43,950 bases of DNA from Hyphochytrium catenoides (Eukaryota; Sar; Hyphochytriomycetes; Hyphochytriales; Hyphochytriaceae), in assembly GCA_900088475.1 (NCBI GenBank), contig FLMG01002768.1, positions 2,662-46,611 of the forward strand, read 5' to 3'. Below, piece after piece: positions 32,877 through 43,950 of this stretch. A program made the position numbers and the translations under genes. The notes beneath the pieces were generated by a model. It made no database searches and was not told the origin of the DNA. It saw nothing but the letters and a program-made list of their open reading frames with translations. The first letter of the stretch is position 1, and each line of letters opens with the position of its first letter.

Positions 32877-33729
32877 GGCGCTATCTTCCGTCCCTCGCTT
32901 TGTCAAGCTCTGCTGGGGTCCTCAGGTGTCAGAGAGCATGTAGCTCGCTATGATCTTCTTCTTCTCCTCCTACGAGCATCGCCAGCACCTGACCTTCGGT
33001 GCGTTGGCCCTCCACCTTCACCTTCCACGACGGTGAGAGTATCTGTGTGCCCGTTCTCTCCGCCCTCCTACCTCTGCAGCCGATGAAGATCAATAATCTC
33101 TGCTTGGTCTCTGCTCCGGGAGTCTGCTACAAGCTCCAAACTCCAGTATGTCCCAGGCCCTTCTTTCCAATAACCTCCCCAGACCTACCCCGGGAGTAAG
33201 AATCAGCCATATGATCAAGCTTCGTCCAGTGCCAGAGGAGAGGAGAGGAGGAGGAGCTGCAGTGATATAGATAGTGGGCCAGGCACTCTAACTCTGAGTG
33301 CTAAGAAGAGGTCGGTCATTGGGTCTCCATGGTCTACAAGCTGAGGTGAAGACCTAAAGAGACTGCCTACAGGTAAGAAGCTCAAGAGAGAGAAGCCAAC
33401 ACAAGGGACAGTCAGTGCGGGTTGCTATCGAGAGGAGGAGACAGCATGAGATGCAAGGCTAAGCGTTCAGCTGAAAGCCTGAAGACCATCGGCGTCCTGA
33501 CCCAGTCAGATGCAAAGACTGCCCACTAACGCGTCGCTTGTGGAACCATTTAAAAATACAATCCCCTGGTTTATTGTACGGAGTTATCTACCAGGAGAGG
33601 ACGGCAGGAGGAGACCGTATCAAAGGCTCCCGATGGATGAAACAGTGACGGACACTTAGAGAAAAGAGAACTGATGCTAGAGAGTGAGGAAGGGAAAGAT
33701 GATACAACAAAGAGAAGACACACTCATGG
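32877..33729. other. Intergenic region, no gene seen
   Basis: Between the start of the TatA/B-like gene and the stop of CLASP, both on the minus strand. The short plus-strand open frame at 32999-33199 has no recognisable features. Purine-rich words such as GGAGAGGAGAGGAGG occur near 33236. Confidence 0.5.
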
Positions 33730-36700
33730 TCAGGCTACGATGGCTGCCGGCGCCTGCTCTGCCAGTCCAGCTGTAATGCGCTTGTTGATGTAAATTGTGA
33801 GGAGCTTCATCTGAGGCGTTGTGAGATCGGAGAGGAAGGCCATAAGCCCATCTCCCATTAGCAGATATAATTCCACCAAAGAGAACACGGCAGCCTTCCG
33901 CACGCTGGCACTCGAATGGTTAAAAGCCTGGGAACCCGGACAAGATATAAGTAAGGAAGTCCCAGCTATGGTTCTCTCAGGGGAAAGGCCACGCCGTAAA
34001 CAAGTGTGTCAACAAAGGAAAAGTACTATGAGCGCAATTACAAGAGGCACATCAAAGACAGGCTTGGAAGAGAGCAGCGGCGATCACCCTGGCCACCGAA
34101 GCGTAAGCAGGACGGAAATAAAAACAAGAATATAGATCATTCCTTTGAAGCGGCGGACGATGTGGCGTAGACAATAGACACAAGTACAGAGCCGAATCTT
34201 ACCCTCTTCAGCAAGGATAAGATAGAGTTAGAGCTAGACAGAGCGCTGAATAGGCTGTCTAGCGAGAGTCTCTTAAGAGCTGCAGTGCACGAACTGAGAG
34301 CGACTTGTAGAACCGTAGGATCCTCGTCAAATGACGTCTGCAGAATAAGCTAATAGATGGACATATGGATGTCGTGGGAAGAGTATCAAACATAGATGGA
34401 CATGCAACAGCGCAGTGGAGAGTTAGATTCCATAGCATAAGACGAATTGAAAAATGAAAGAGATGAGAGTATGAAAGGCGGAAGGCTCACCTCAATACTC
34501 CTCTCTGGGTCAACGACAGCCACTACTCTTTCCACCGTGCGCTGTGCGGCGTGGCTCTCCTATCGTTATACGCACGTAAGAAAAGAAAAAGAAGGGGGGC
34601 GGAGGTCCAGAGGCAGTATTTAAAAGGACCATGGAATAGGCTAAAGAGTCTGGGTAATTTTGCTCCATTCAGCGACGGAAAGCGGTGATACGACCGAGAA
34701 AAGAAGATTGACAAAGTAACAATAGAGCAGAATTTACCAGGTCGGGTCCAGTGCGAATGACTTCAACCAGTCTAGAGAGAGTTGGCTCTAGAAATCCATT
34801 GAATAGCTCGCCCTGCCTTTCTGTCATCACTTCGATGGTTTTGAGCGCAGACATAACCATGGAGGACTACAGATTGGAGAAAGCCATGAACAAGTGTGGA
34901 TAAACGGCCAGAGAATAGAAATATATTAGCTCACGAAGAAGAATCAGCATCAAGACAAAAAGCTGACCTCTGACAGTGTGGCTAGCAGGACAAGCAGATT
35001 CTGTTCGAAGTTAGCGTTCCAATATTGGTGGTCCGCCTCTAAGGACATCCTGAGAATCTGATCAACAGATAGGGAGGAGTAGAAAGGTAAGTCTTCAAGA
35101 ACTCTGGTCACAATAAGATCCACGCACAGGTGGAACCATTACCTGTTGGATATCATCCTCTGTTTTCGCATGGGACGACATTTCCCTTGTCAAAAGGGAG
35201 ACGCCGTCGGTAAGAGTGTCGTGAACGGTGGACTCCCAGTGACCGTCTCGCTTCTTCTCGTTGGCCAGAGCAGCTTCGTCTGATACCTCTGCTGCTCTTG
35301 CTTCTTCAACTCGAGTGTCCTCTACGTGCATCTTGACACCACCCTCTACCTTCCCAGCACCTTCGTTTTGCACTAAACCCTCATCCCGTCTTTCTCTTGT
35401 AGCAGGAAGGGACGATTGGCCGATAGTACTAAGAGCACGCAGAAGGGACTCTCCAACATGCGGAGGCAGCTGACATAGAATCGTTGTTAAGTCAGGAATA
35501 GTTCGCACAAGACTGGCTAGCACTGTCTGCGACACCCTGCGTAGCTGCAGCTGCTGGCTCTCTAAGCACGGGGAGAGCTTGAGAAGGATATGACGTGCGA
35601 GAGAGGATGGAAAGGAGACGGGGTTGGACAGAGAGGGAAGAAGATGGAGGAGATACTCCAGAGCCGCCACCTTTTGCTTTACGGGTTGTGCGGGCTCAAA
35701 GCATTTGCTTGCGAGAATGGTAATCAATGATATCGGTGGTGTGGTCACTTTCATAGCGTTCAAGACGCTGTTAGCGAGAGTACGGAACGATTCCTTCCCG
35801 TCCACCAACTTTGTGAAGAGCTGTTCAACAGAAAGAGAATAGGGAGCATTCACGTAAGCGACACAAGATAACCATTAGGCGGAAAACTGAGGCATAAGAG
35901 ACGTACCTTTGGTAGGAGAGAACTAAGTTTGGCCTCTATATGGCGCACGAGGAGATTTGTCGAAGCAGACATTGAGAGGCCGAGAAGAGCTTGGTAGGAC
36001 ACCTTGGAGTTAGGATCCAGAATGTGCTCGTCAAAACATCCAACAAGCTTTTCCGCAAAGCCACGAATCTCCTGTTCTGCTTGAGGCTCGCCAAGGAGTC
36101 TATTAATCCCTTCGAAAGCCTGTAGTCGCGTAGCCCAGAGATCACTCTGAGCCTGAAGAAGGAGACTTTGTAGCGTCGGGAGGACGGAATTAGGGAGAGA
36201 AGAGCTATGAGAAGAGCTCTCGGTCGACTGCTCTAAGCCCAGATGTGGGATATTCTCTTTTTGCAAAGAAATATCCGCTTCCTTTATGACTGGGTGGATG
36301 ACAACCCTCTTAGCCCCACTGTTGGCGCGGACTGTCGTATGGCAGCTTTCGAATCCTCTTCCAGCGTGAGAGTTGCTACCGGACATAGATTGAAGAGGCT
36401 CATTAGGGGCATGATTTTCTAGTCCTGTCCGCACTACCCTCTGAGGACCCGAGAGGTGAAGATGGCTGTCTGAAGGGTGATGGTTGGTCGTTTTGTGTGA
36501 AGGGTCGAGGCTTAATGTGATTCTCATTGGCCCATTTCTTGATTTCCGAAGAGCGACAGGAGCTTCTCGACCGTCAGGATCTTCCACTTTCGGGCCAACT
36601 TCCTGACGTCGAATGGTCGACGGTTGGATGACGTCGTTTGGCTGCTTTGCAGGATGACCTATACTCTCCACAACCGGCCGTAAAGGATGCGACTCAGGAC

Positions 36701-38345
36701 CAAACGCGGCTCGCACCGGTTGCGGTGCAACAGGCTTTGGCATTCGCGGCGCCGATTGACATGAAGGAGGAAGAGAAGGCTGGGCAGAGGTCTCTTCCTG
36801 CACGCATTGCAAGTTCTTCCTTTCTTCTTGGAGGTAGCGTTGTGTGGTCGCATCCAACCGCCCCAACAAAGCCGCGCCTTGAGTCGGAAATCTCTCCATG
36901 AAAGTCCAGAACCATTGCCTCCCGGCAGTCCTGACATCCGCCATTGCGTCAGCTATACTCAACTCTATTACGTGCACGAGCTGATCCACGTAGCGCTCAA
37001 GCAATGGCTTAGACCAGCGCTTGCATATTAGATTCAAGAAGCCTACTGCATTTCGTCTGAGAATCTGATTACGGCTCTTTGCTCCTTCTATTAGCTTGGA
37101 CGCAATGCGAGGATATCCACCAGGCGTCGCACAAATAACCCTTTTTACAGCCGCCAGAGCTGACGAGGAAACCACCTGGATAGTCACCACTGAAGCCTTC
37201 AAAAGTGCCGGAAAAAATAGATCAGCGACAGAGTCGAAAGACTCTCCCAGGCTCTCGGCTAGGACTGCAATGCATTGGCACCCCTCTTTGACGATAGAAG
37301 AGCGGAGATCAGTGATCTGTTCTACCAGAAGGTCCTGCATTCTCCGGAGACTGGGGAGAAAGGACTCAAAACGAGGACTATTTCCCCGCGCTATACGCTG
37401 AAGACGCTTCATCGCCTCGATTCTCTTCACCCAATCTACAGACACTGGGAGCTGTTTCTTAATCTCTTCGATCTCCTTCTGAAGCTCCTTCTCCGTCGCC
37501 ACGAAGACAGGGAGAATGTCAGGAGAAGTCGGCTCAGGAGAAGGTGTAGGGGAGACTTCTGTAGTGCCCTGGCGCTGAGTGTTACCCCGCTGCTTAGGTC
37601 GTGGTCTCGTCTCTTCCATGCCCCTCCATTCCTCTCTACGGGATGTTGCCCGGAGTAGCTCGGGACTTGAGGGACTTTCTACCGTGGTTGGCCCAGGGCT
37701 CCCGGTCTCGCCCTCCATAATAGCTCGAAGATGCCCTGGCCGAATAGATTTAGCCCTTAGCTTATCTACGAAAGCCGGCCCCATGTACTGGTAGATGTTC
37801 CGTAACGTGTCAGTAGCTACCGCTCTGACCTGCGGTTGCGAATCATCAAGCAGCTTAATGAGCAATTCCACATATTCATTGCCCACGAACTGCACCGAGT
37901 GGAATTTCCCTATGGCTGTAGAGACGCAGTTGGCTGCTTGCTCGCGCACTCTCCAATTTTTGTGCGCGAATGAGGGCCGAAGTTTTTCCAACACGGGCGT
38001 AGGGGATAGTGCAGTCATTAGCTCTAAGACGACGCTATTCGCCTTCTCTCTGACTGGAAGCTTGGCATCGCCAAACTTCTCAATGAGGGCAGGCAATAGA
38101 GCGCTGACATAGTAACGAATGCTTTCTTTGGTGCTTGAGACTGTGGTCGCAAGAGCTTCTAGGCAAAGGAGGCATACTTTAACATTGTTGTCCCGCAAGC
38201 CCTGGACCAGGCAGTCAACAACTTCTCCCAAATCGTATTCCAGCAGGTCCTTAGCATTATCCTCTAAGGCGGTTTTGAGCGCTGCATAGCCTTGAAGTCG
38301 TCTTTTGCTGTCCTTTGACTGTGCCTCGCGGAGGGCACTCTCCAT
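33730..38345 (-). CDS. CLASP-family microtubule-associated protein (TOG domains)
   Basis: Seven exons, 35907-38345, 35143-35820, 34968-35057, 34738-34866, 34491-34559, 34203-34337 and 33730-33927, all join in phase 0 and give 1245 aa. CLASPs bind tubulin through TOG domains, promote microtubule rescue and act at plus ends, cortex and spindle. Residues 1-210 form TOG1 HEAT repeats (LLCLEALATTVSS, REKANSVVLELM, HKNWRVREQAANCVSTAIGK). Residues about 285-520 match the CLASP_N region (DWVKRIEAMKRLQRIA, CQCIAVLAESLG, RRNAVGFLNLICKRW). A basic Ser/Pro/Arg-rich linker (about 525-730) is a likely microtubule-binding stretch. A third TOG array spans about 735-960, then a charged disordered part. The last four exons form the C-terminal array, ending with SSASVRKAAVFSLVELYLLM and MKLLTIYINKR, hallmarks of the CLASP C-terminus. 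The large first exon contrasts with small 3' exons. Confidence 0.94.
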
Positions 38346-39593
38346 GCCCTTGTTTCGCTAGTGGACCTTTACTCTAATTAGGTGGCCGTTCTTTCAGAGG
38401 TAAATGATTACAAGCCAAAAGCGCTAAACTCCTCGCTGAAGCAGGGCTTAGAGCAAATATTTGTTATAGGCAAAAGTGAAGCAAAGCGAGCCTTCACCTG
38501 CGCTGTGCGATGAAGCTTCAAAATCCAATGGCGAAGCTCCAGAAATGAGTCTGGTGGTCTCTCATTTATTCCTGCTTCGCATTCTCCAACCCAACAGAAA
38601 CACAAGTTCGTTTTCGAAAATGCGTTTTCGGGGTTCTTTTTCGTACTGAAGTGGTCATTCAAAACGGTCACGCAGGGTCGGACGTATCTTGAATTCTTTC
38701 CACCCTAATTGATGCAATTCTCCATGCTGTACAGAGTACAGCGTACAGCATACATAAACCTTTACAGTAGTACAACAGTAGGTTTGACTGGAAGAGTTGG
38801 GCATCATGCAGTGCTGTGCCACGCGATTCTGAACCTGACCAGAACTTCGTGTTCCAGACATATCGGCATATCGGACGACACCTTGGTGGTTGGGAATTCC
38901 CTTGGTTCAAACGATGGGAATTGAGGATACGAGTGGGATCGAGTCTCCTGTCTGTTTCTTCCATAACTTTTCAGCTCATTCAGCTTCTCATTGGTTCTTG
39001 GCCTTGACTGATGATGAGGATACAGGAAAGGAACAGTTCTGCAAGAATCAGACTCAGATCAGAAACTTCAACTGGATTTGATTACCGCTCTAGCTGAAGC
39101 TTCATCTTTCTTTCCATTTTGCTGGTGCAATCTTCGTCCAAGCGTTCTGGTTCCTTTCTGCCAGGAACTAGCGAGGAGCTTGGAGCATCTGTCCTCATGA
39201 CAATGGATGATGACGCCTGTGCCAGGTCCTACTTTAAATGGCGGCGCCAAAAGTTGCCGATAAGCGTACTTCCTGCAACTGGATGGATAGACTGTCAGCA
39301 AGAGCTGATCTGCTTCTAGGTGACAAGGCAGGCAGAAGAGTGGCTACGTTGCTCGTGCGTATGTAGTAGCAGCAAGATCTTGCATAGACTGAGGAAGGTG
39401 CGTTAGAGGGCCCAAGTCAACTGGCGAGAAGCTCGATAGAGTATATCAACCCTTGACGAGGTCCACTTCCTTTAGTAGGAGCCCCATCAAGCACGATTCA
39501 CTTTATTGCTGGCTTCTTTCCACCAGACAGCTCATTGGCGTAGATCAGCTGTCGCTGGATAAGTTAGTAATCGGCGTCATCTAGGCAGAAGTC
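38346..39593. other. Divergent intergenic region, no gene seen
   Basis: About 1.25 kb between the starts of CLASP (-) and the CaaX protein gene (+). Several overlapping open frames of 60-100 codons occur on both strands (38655-39319), but none shows family motifs or a clean splice pattern. It presumably holds both promoters. Confidence 0.5.
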
Positions 39594-41109
39594 ATGGCAC
39601 AGCATCAGCCATCGGAGGAGGAGCTCCTCGCAGAACTAGACCGCATCCAGCAGGATCATCCAGACTTCGGAGTGAAGCGAGTGCTCACAGCTATCAAAGA
39701 AAGGAACCCCAATTGGATTGTGTCCGAGAAGCGAGGTAGAGCAAAGCAGACTGATAGTTGCCACCACAACTCTATAAAGTACTGACCTCCGCTCGCCTTG
39801 CCTCTTAGTGGGGAAACAGATGAAGAAGCTAGGACTAACGAGTGCTGAAAAAGGCAAGACTTCACCTACTGGGGGATCTAACAAAGAGAGAAGACCTAGC
39901 TCTGGAGAAAAGAGTCAGACAGCTGATTCCAAACCTCCTTCACCCGCTGGAGAAGCAACCACTAGTGAAAAAGAGTCATCCGCTGCTGAAACGAACAAGA
40001 AAGTCACGCAGGTTGTGGAAAACGCGCCTCCTGCTGTTCAGTCTGAGGTGAGCAAGCCGGCAAAAAGGGATGAGACAGTGAGGGCGATGGGCCTGGGCAT
40101 GGATGTGATGAGACGTCTGACAATTGACAAGGTGGAATTTGAGTAGCACCATGAACCACGCGCCAAATGAATCAATCATGAGATCGAAATCTTAGCTCAT
40201 CGTCTTGTTATTTCTAGATTTCTCAGGAGTCGGTTCAAGAGAAGGAAGCACCTTCAGGGGAGAAGAAAGCAAAGGAATCAGAAAAGCAGGAGCGGCAAGT
40301 ACCAGCCACGAGCCACCCAACGTCGTCGCACGGTCCTACGGAGGCAGTCCCGACGGTTATGGCAATAGGGACGCAGAAGAGCGACGACGAAAGTGTCCCG
40401 GACTCGAGGTTGGCCGCTAACGCGAAGGTTGAAAGTAAAATTGAGGCTGTTCCAGTGGAGCAACCGCCTTCCCCTACTGAGAAGATTAAGCAAAATCCAG
40501 TAACAGCAGTCCAGCCAAGTGGGAAGCCCGAAACTTCTGAGGTAAGCCTTTCATGCGCACCTCCTTTGCGTAGCTCGCCCTTTTAGTAAGTCCTCTGCTT
40601 CTAGACCCAGCAGGCGCAGAACAGCGCTTCAAAAGCTCTGCCATCCCCTACCAAAAGCGCGACAGCCAAAGCCAAACCTGAAAAGCCCCAAACTGCACAG
40701 GTCAGCCCTTGAAGGCGCTTCACCTCCATTCTCCTTTATTCCCCAGTAGAGTAACAACATCGCATTCCCGCCGCTCATGACTCTTTCCTTCGTTCCTGGT
40801 CTTGTAATTGTTCCTGCTGCTCGGCCTCTGGCATAGGCCAAGGTGGCAGTGAAGGAAGACAGGTTTAAGGCAGCAGATGGCCTAACGTCTGTAGAAGATG
40901 TAGTTCAAGCTGCTGCTCCAGTGTCTCCACCACATGTCCTCTCTCCTGCGATTCGCACTGTTTTCACTGACAAAAGTTCTCACGAGAGACAGAAAGAGGA
41001 GAGGAGAGAAGCTTCTTCCAGCAGTGGAGACACTGGAAGAAAAGGTGTTGGAGGGAAGTTGGAGGAGGAGAAGTCCGGCGCATGCTGTGGCGGCTGTTTA
41101 ATATTATAA
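39594..41109 (+). CDS. Unknown protein with N-terminal helical module and C-terminal prenylation box
   Basis: Exons 39594-39735, 39809-40047, 40218-40541, 40605-40700 and 40837-41109 join in phase with GT-AG introns and give 357 aa. The start context is AGTCATGGC. Residues 1-62 form a compact helical module (EEELLAELDRIQQDHPDFGV, KRVLTAIKERNPNW, then SEKRVGKQMKKLGL). It resembles a short HPDxGVK...NPxW.VSEKRVKK motif that I recall from protist and algal proteins, and faintly an IS3-type transposase HTH. The following roughly 280 residues are Lys/Glu/Ser/Pro/Ala-rich and probably disordered. The protein ends GACCGGCLIL: CLIL is a CaaX box whose terminal Leu predicts geranylgeranylation, and the adjacent CC could be palmitoylated. 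It is therefore probably anchored to a membrane through its C-terminus. No enzymatic domain is seen and I do not recognise the family. Confidence 0.75.
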
Positions 41110-42619
41110 AAAGTCTGGGACGAGAGGGAAAGAGAGACAAGAGTACGTCTCCCTCTCTCCCCTATTAACCTTTCATTCTCGCTTGCAATGCTTTCCGCGC
41201 CTTCTTGTCTCCGTTTTGCACACTATACAACTAGTTCCGCCTGGCCATCTGGACGCTCGAGGAGCGTACCTACTACGCCTTTGCCTCGTCCTGCTGCTCC
41301 TGCTCTTCATTCTTGCCTCTACAAAGAGTGCTCTACTTTCTATAAATTTCTCTTTATCCCTTTATAATCTATAAGAAACCAAGAAGATGAGAGTAGTGTA
41401 GCTTGGAATGCTGGACGCTTAGCCGGCTGTCGATTCAGACGCAGGCGAGGAGAAGACATACTCTAATGAGAGAGAAAGACAGACGAGAAAGGGGAGAGAG
41501 AAGAAAGAGAGAGAGAGGACTCAGCAGAGCATCAAGCAGCCTGGAAAGCCTTGGCTACACAGAGACAAAGATCATGAAGAAAGCAGAATAAGAACCTCAT
41601 CAAGGTCTTCGCTCTGACAAAAAGGGGGAGCCCCCTCTATTCCCCTAGGACAGCACTCACCAGCTGGAGGTATGATACAGGGGAGTACCCCCGTCCTCCC
41701 GCCCTTAAACTCGCTTGGCGCTGGGTCTCGTTTGAATCTGGGTGTAGTGGTGCTCGTGGGGCGGGAGACAGAGTGAGAAAGAGTCTTGGCATTACAGTAA
41801 TAATACGGTGGCAAAAGACCAAAATCAAAAGACAGAGCGAGGTGAGGGATACAGAGAGCTAAAGCACAGAGAGGGAAGAGAAAAAAAGAAAAAAGAACGG
41901 GGAGAGAGAGAAAAGAGAGAGAGAGAGAGAGAGGAAGAGAGAGAGAGAGAGAGCAAGAGGAAGAGAGATAGAGATAGGTAGATAGATAGATAGATAGAGA
42001 TAGAGAGAGAGGAGAGGGGGAGAGAGAGAGAGAAAGAGAGAAGCCCCATCCAAAAGTTAGCAGAGGCACTACCTTCCTCTAAAGAGCTTCCTAGTTAGGC
42101 GCGCCATCCCGCGCTGTAGTTTGCTCTATCTTGCCTTTATCGTCTTTCTTCTTCCTTTTCAGCGTCTGCAGAGAGAGTTTTCAGTGCCTAGAGAAGTGAA
42201 GACGTTGACCTTTCAGCGCCGATTTTAGTGAAGATTGCAGGAGACTTGCTAAGGTAAGCGCTCGAGGCGACGAAGGGGAGAGAGAACACTCTCAAGCAAA
42301 AAGGAAGGAGCAAGCCCCAGCGGAGAGACGTAAGAGAGAGAAAGAACGGAGTCTGAAAGCACAGAAAGCGTTGGATTCAGGGAAGCCAAGAAAGGAGCTG
42401 TTAAGAGGTTCAGAAAAAGAAGAGAGAGAGAGAGATAGGAGACACAGCGATAAAACTTTGGTCCAACACCCAGGTTCTTCACGACCACCATCCACTAAGC
42501 CGCATATGCCTCTCTGTTTCTTTCTTTGTCTCTCTCTCTCCTTCCAAATTGTCCTTCCCTTGTCCTTTCTCTCTCTTTCTCTGGACAGCGTCTCCCCTCT
42601 TCTGATCCCTTGCTCAAAG
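41110..42619. other. Intergenic region dominated by GA microsatellites
   Basis: Between the CaaX gene and the eIF4B-like start, both on the plus strand. The plus strand is strongly purine-rich, with GA/GGAA tracts at about 41460-41525, 41870-42045 and 42415-42440 and a GATA run (TAGATAGATAGATAGA) near 41975. Minus-strand frames here translate to runs of Ser and Leu only and are artefacts. TGATCCCTTGCTCAAAG precedes the next start codon. Confidence 0.7.
41870..42045. repeat. GA/GATA simple-sequence repeat block
   Basis: About 175 bp of almost pure purine on the plus strand, made of interrupted (GA)n tracts and a short (GATA)n run. It is the longest of several such blocks between 41460 and 43310. 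Confidence 0.9.
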
Positions 42620-42841
42620 ATGGCCAAGCGGTTAACTTTGGGCTCCTACTTGACGGATTCCCAGTCCTGGGCAGACTGCGATGAAGAAGTGCCTGATCAT
42701 GTGCCAGAGACTCAGCCCTCAGCCAGGGCCTCCGGCAGAAAGAGGTCAGAAACAGACGAGAGATAGAAAAGGAGCAAGAGCGAGAAGGATTCACATATGT
42801 AGCCCAGAGACTGAGCGCAACTGAGAGGGGGAGCGTGTGCA

Positions 42842-42874
<33 letters not shown>

Positions 42875-43950
42875 GACAAAGAAATAGAGAGAGAAAGAGA
42901 GAGAGGAAGAAATAGAGAGAGAAAGAAATAGAGAGAGAAGGAGAGAGATGCAGCAGCTCCTACGCGTACGAGAACATTTGGCCGTCATAATCACCTTCCT
43001 CTCTGCCTTGCCTCTCTCTTGTTGCTCCCTCTGTGCCTGGGCAATCGGCCTTCCTCCCTTGCACCCCGATCATCATCCAATCCTCTGTCTTCGTAGCTCT
43101 GATAGCGGCCCGCCTCCGAGAGAGAGAGGCTATTCTCCCCGCCGCGGAGACAGGGATGGTAAGCAACCTAGGATCTAAAGAAGATGAAGATGCGCTGAAA
43201 CAGAGAGAAATTTGACATGCAGCATGCGATCGGTGGCTTCCGTGTCTCTCTGCCTCCCTGCAGAGAGAACGAAGAGAGATAAAGGGAGAGAGAGAGAGAG
43301 AGAGAAGGACACTCAGAAGTCTTTAATGGGAAAATAGAAAGGGTGACGTCGCCTCTTCTCTCATTAACAGACTACGGTTCCCGGCCGGTGAGCAGCGATT
43401 ACCAGCCTCACCCGCAGCAGGATATCCCGGACAGACCGCCTTTCACGGTGGGAAGTTACCTTTTCTTTTTGCCTCGCTTTTGAGGCAGCGTGAGCGTGAG
43501 AAGGAGCTTGTTTCGACTGTCTTTTGTTTGCTGAGGGCAGCAAGCTTCTGAAGCTTTTTGCTAGCGTCAAGGAGCTCTCTCTTACTCGTTTCTCTCTCCC
43601 TCTTTGGAAGTGTTTGTTTGGGCCTGGAACGACGGATTCTCTTCTTTCCTTTGAGCCGTGCTCTTTCTTTTCCTCTTTCCTTCACCTATTTTGTGATCAT
43701 CTCGCTTCAACGCTTTCACCATATTAGTCAACTCAACATAACCTTGGCTGTCGTCCACTCCCTCTGCGCCGGATATGTGTCTTCCCTCTTTTCTTGCTAT
43801 CTCTGTCCTGTCTCTCTCTCTCTGTCCTTTCTCACACTTTACATTCCTCAACTCTTGTTCCTCCATTTCCGTATTCGTGTCTTTCTCGCTCTCTCTGTTG
43901 CCTATCAGTGCTTCATTGGCAATCTCTCCTATCAACTCGAAGAGGAAGAC
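42620..43950 (+). CDS. eIF4B-like translation initiation factor, 5' part (runs off the window)
   Basis: Exons 42620-42744, 43097-43158 and 43371-43447 join in phase and end with a GT donor. The intron after 43447 extends past the window. The start is AAAGATGGCC. The N-terminus MAKRLTLGSYLTDSQSWADC, followed by a run of acidic residues, resembles the opening of eIF4B (LTDFL...SWAD). Exon 2 is Arg/Gly/Ser/Pro-rich. Exon 3 ends DIPDRPPFT, the conserved lead-in to the RRM (usually PPFTAFVGNLP). The RRM itself would be in the next, unseen exon. eIF4B stimulates the eIF4A helicase and helps mRNA bind the 40S subunit, and eIF4H shares the RRM. The first introns are GA- or CT-rich. The identification rests on short motifs. 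Confidence 0.6.
42840..42945. repeat. GA microsatellite in the first intron of the eIF4B-like gene
   Basis: About 105 bp of interrupted (GA)n, with a second (GA)n tract at 43283-43305 in intron 2. Both introns are purine-rich on the coding strand. Confidence 0.9.

Noticed and set aside
41572-42069. 165-codon minus-strand open frame, nearly all Ser/Leu/Phe
   Set aside because: It is the translation of a GA/CT microsatellite. All three minus frames are open there for the same reason.

Overview
This is nuclear DNA from a eukaryote with many introns, most likely a free-living protist or alga. The genes have short spliceosomal introns (GT-AG, one probable GC-AG). Starts usually read ATGG. HisH and HisF are fused into one gene, as in fungi, plants and algae and unlike animals. 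Copia and gypsy retrotransposon wreckage and GA/CT microsatellites are common. The combination would suit a chromerid-like alga, but that is a guess. No bacterial operon, CRISPR array, rRNA or tRNA was seen. Exon boundaries below were derived by hand from splice-site consensus, reading-frame phase and family similarity.

Layout. Positions 1-8740 are a transposon graveyard: a plus-strand copia pol remnant broken by a solo LTR, minus-strand copia fragments with two more LTRs of the same family, a pair of short inverted repeats, and a decayed gypsy pol with a probable 3' LTR. Positions 8740-9600 look empty. From 9602 on there are twelve host genes, mostly on alternating strands: DYRK1-like kinase (-), an unknown helical protein (+), histidine enzyme HIS7 (-), SPCA-type Golgi Ca2+/Mn2+ ATPase (+), a two-PDZ protein (-), TFIIH subunit p62/Tfb1 (+), a small secreted Cys-rich protein (-), a probable organellar bL32 with a frame break in an A10 run (+), a TatA/TatB-like protein (-), CLASP (-), a protein with a C-terminal CaaX-type box (+), and the 5' end of an eIF4B-like gene (+) that leaves the window.

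These genes belong to separate housekeeping processes (signalling, amino-acid synthesis, ion transport, transcription and repair, organelle biology, cytoskeleton, translation). Nothing indicates one shared pathway. The least ordinary loci are the TatA/B-like gene, the bL32-like gene with its homopolymer frameshift, the Cys-rich prepropeptide, the CaaX protein and the unknown five-exon gene.
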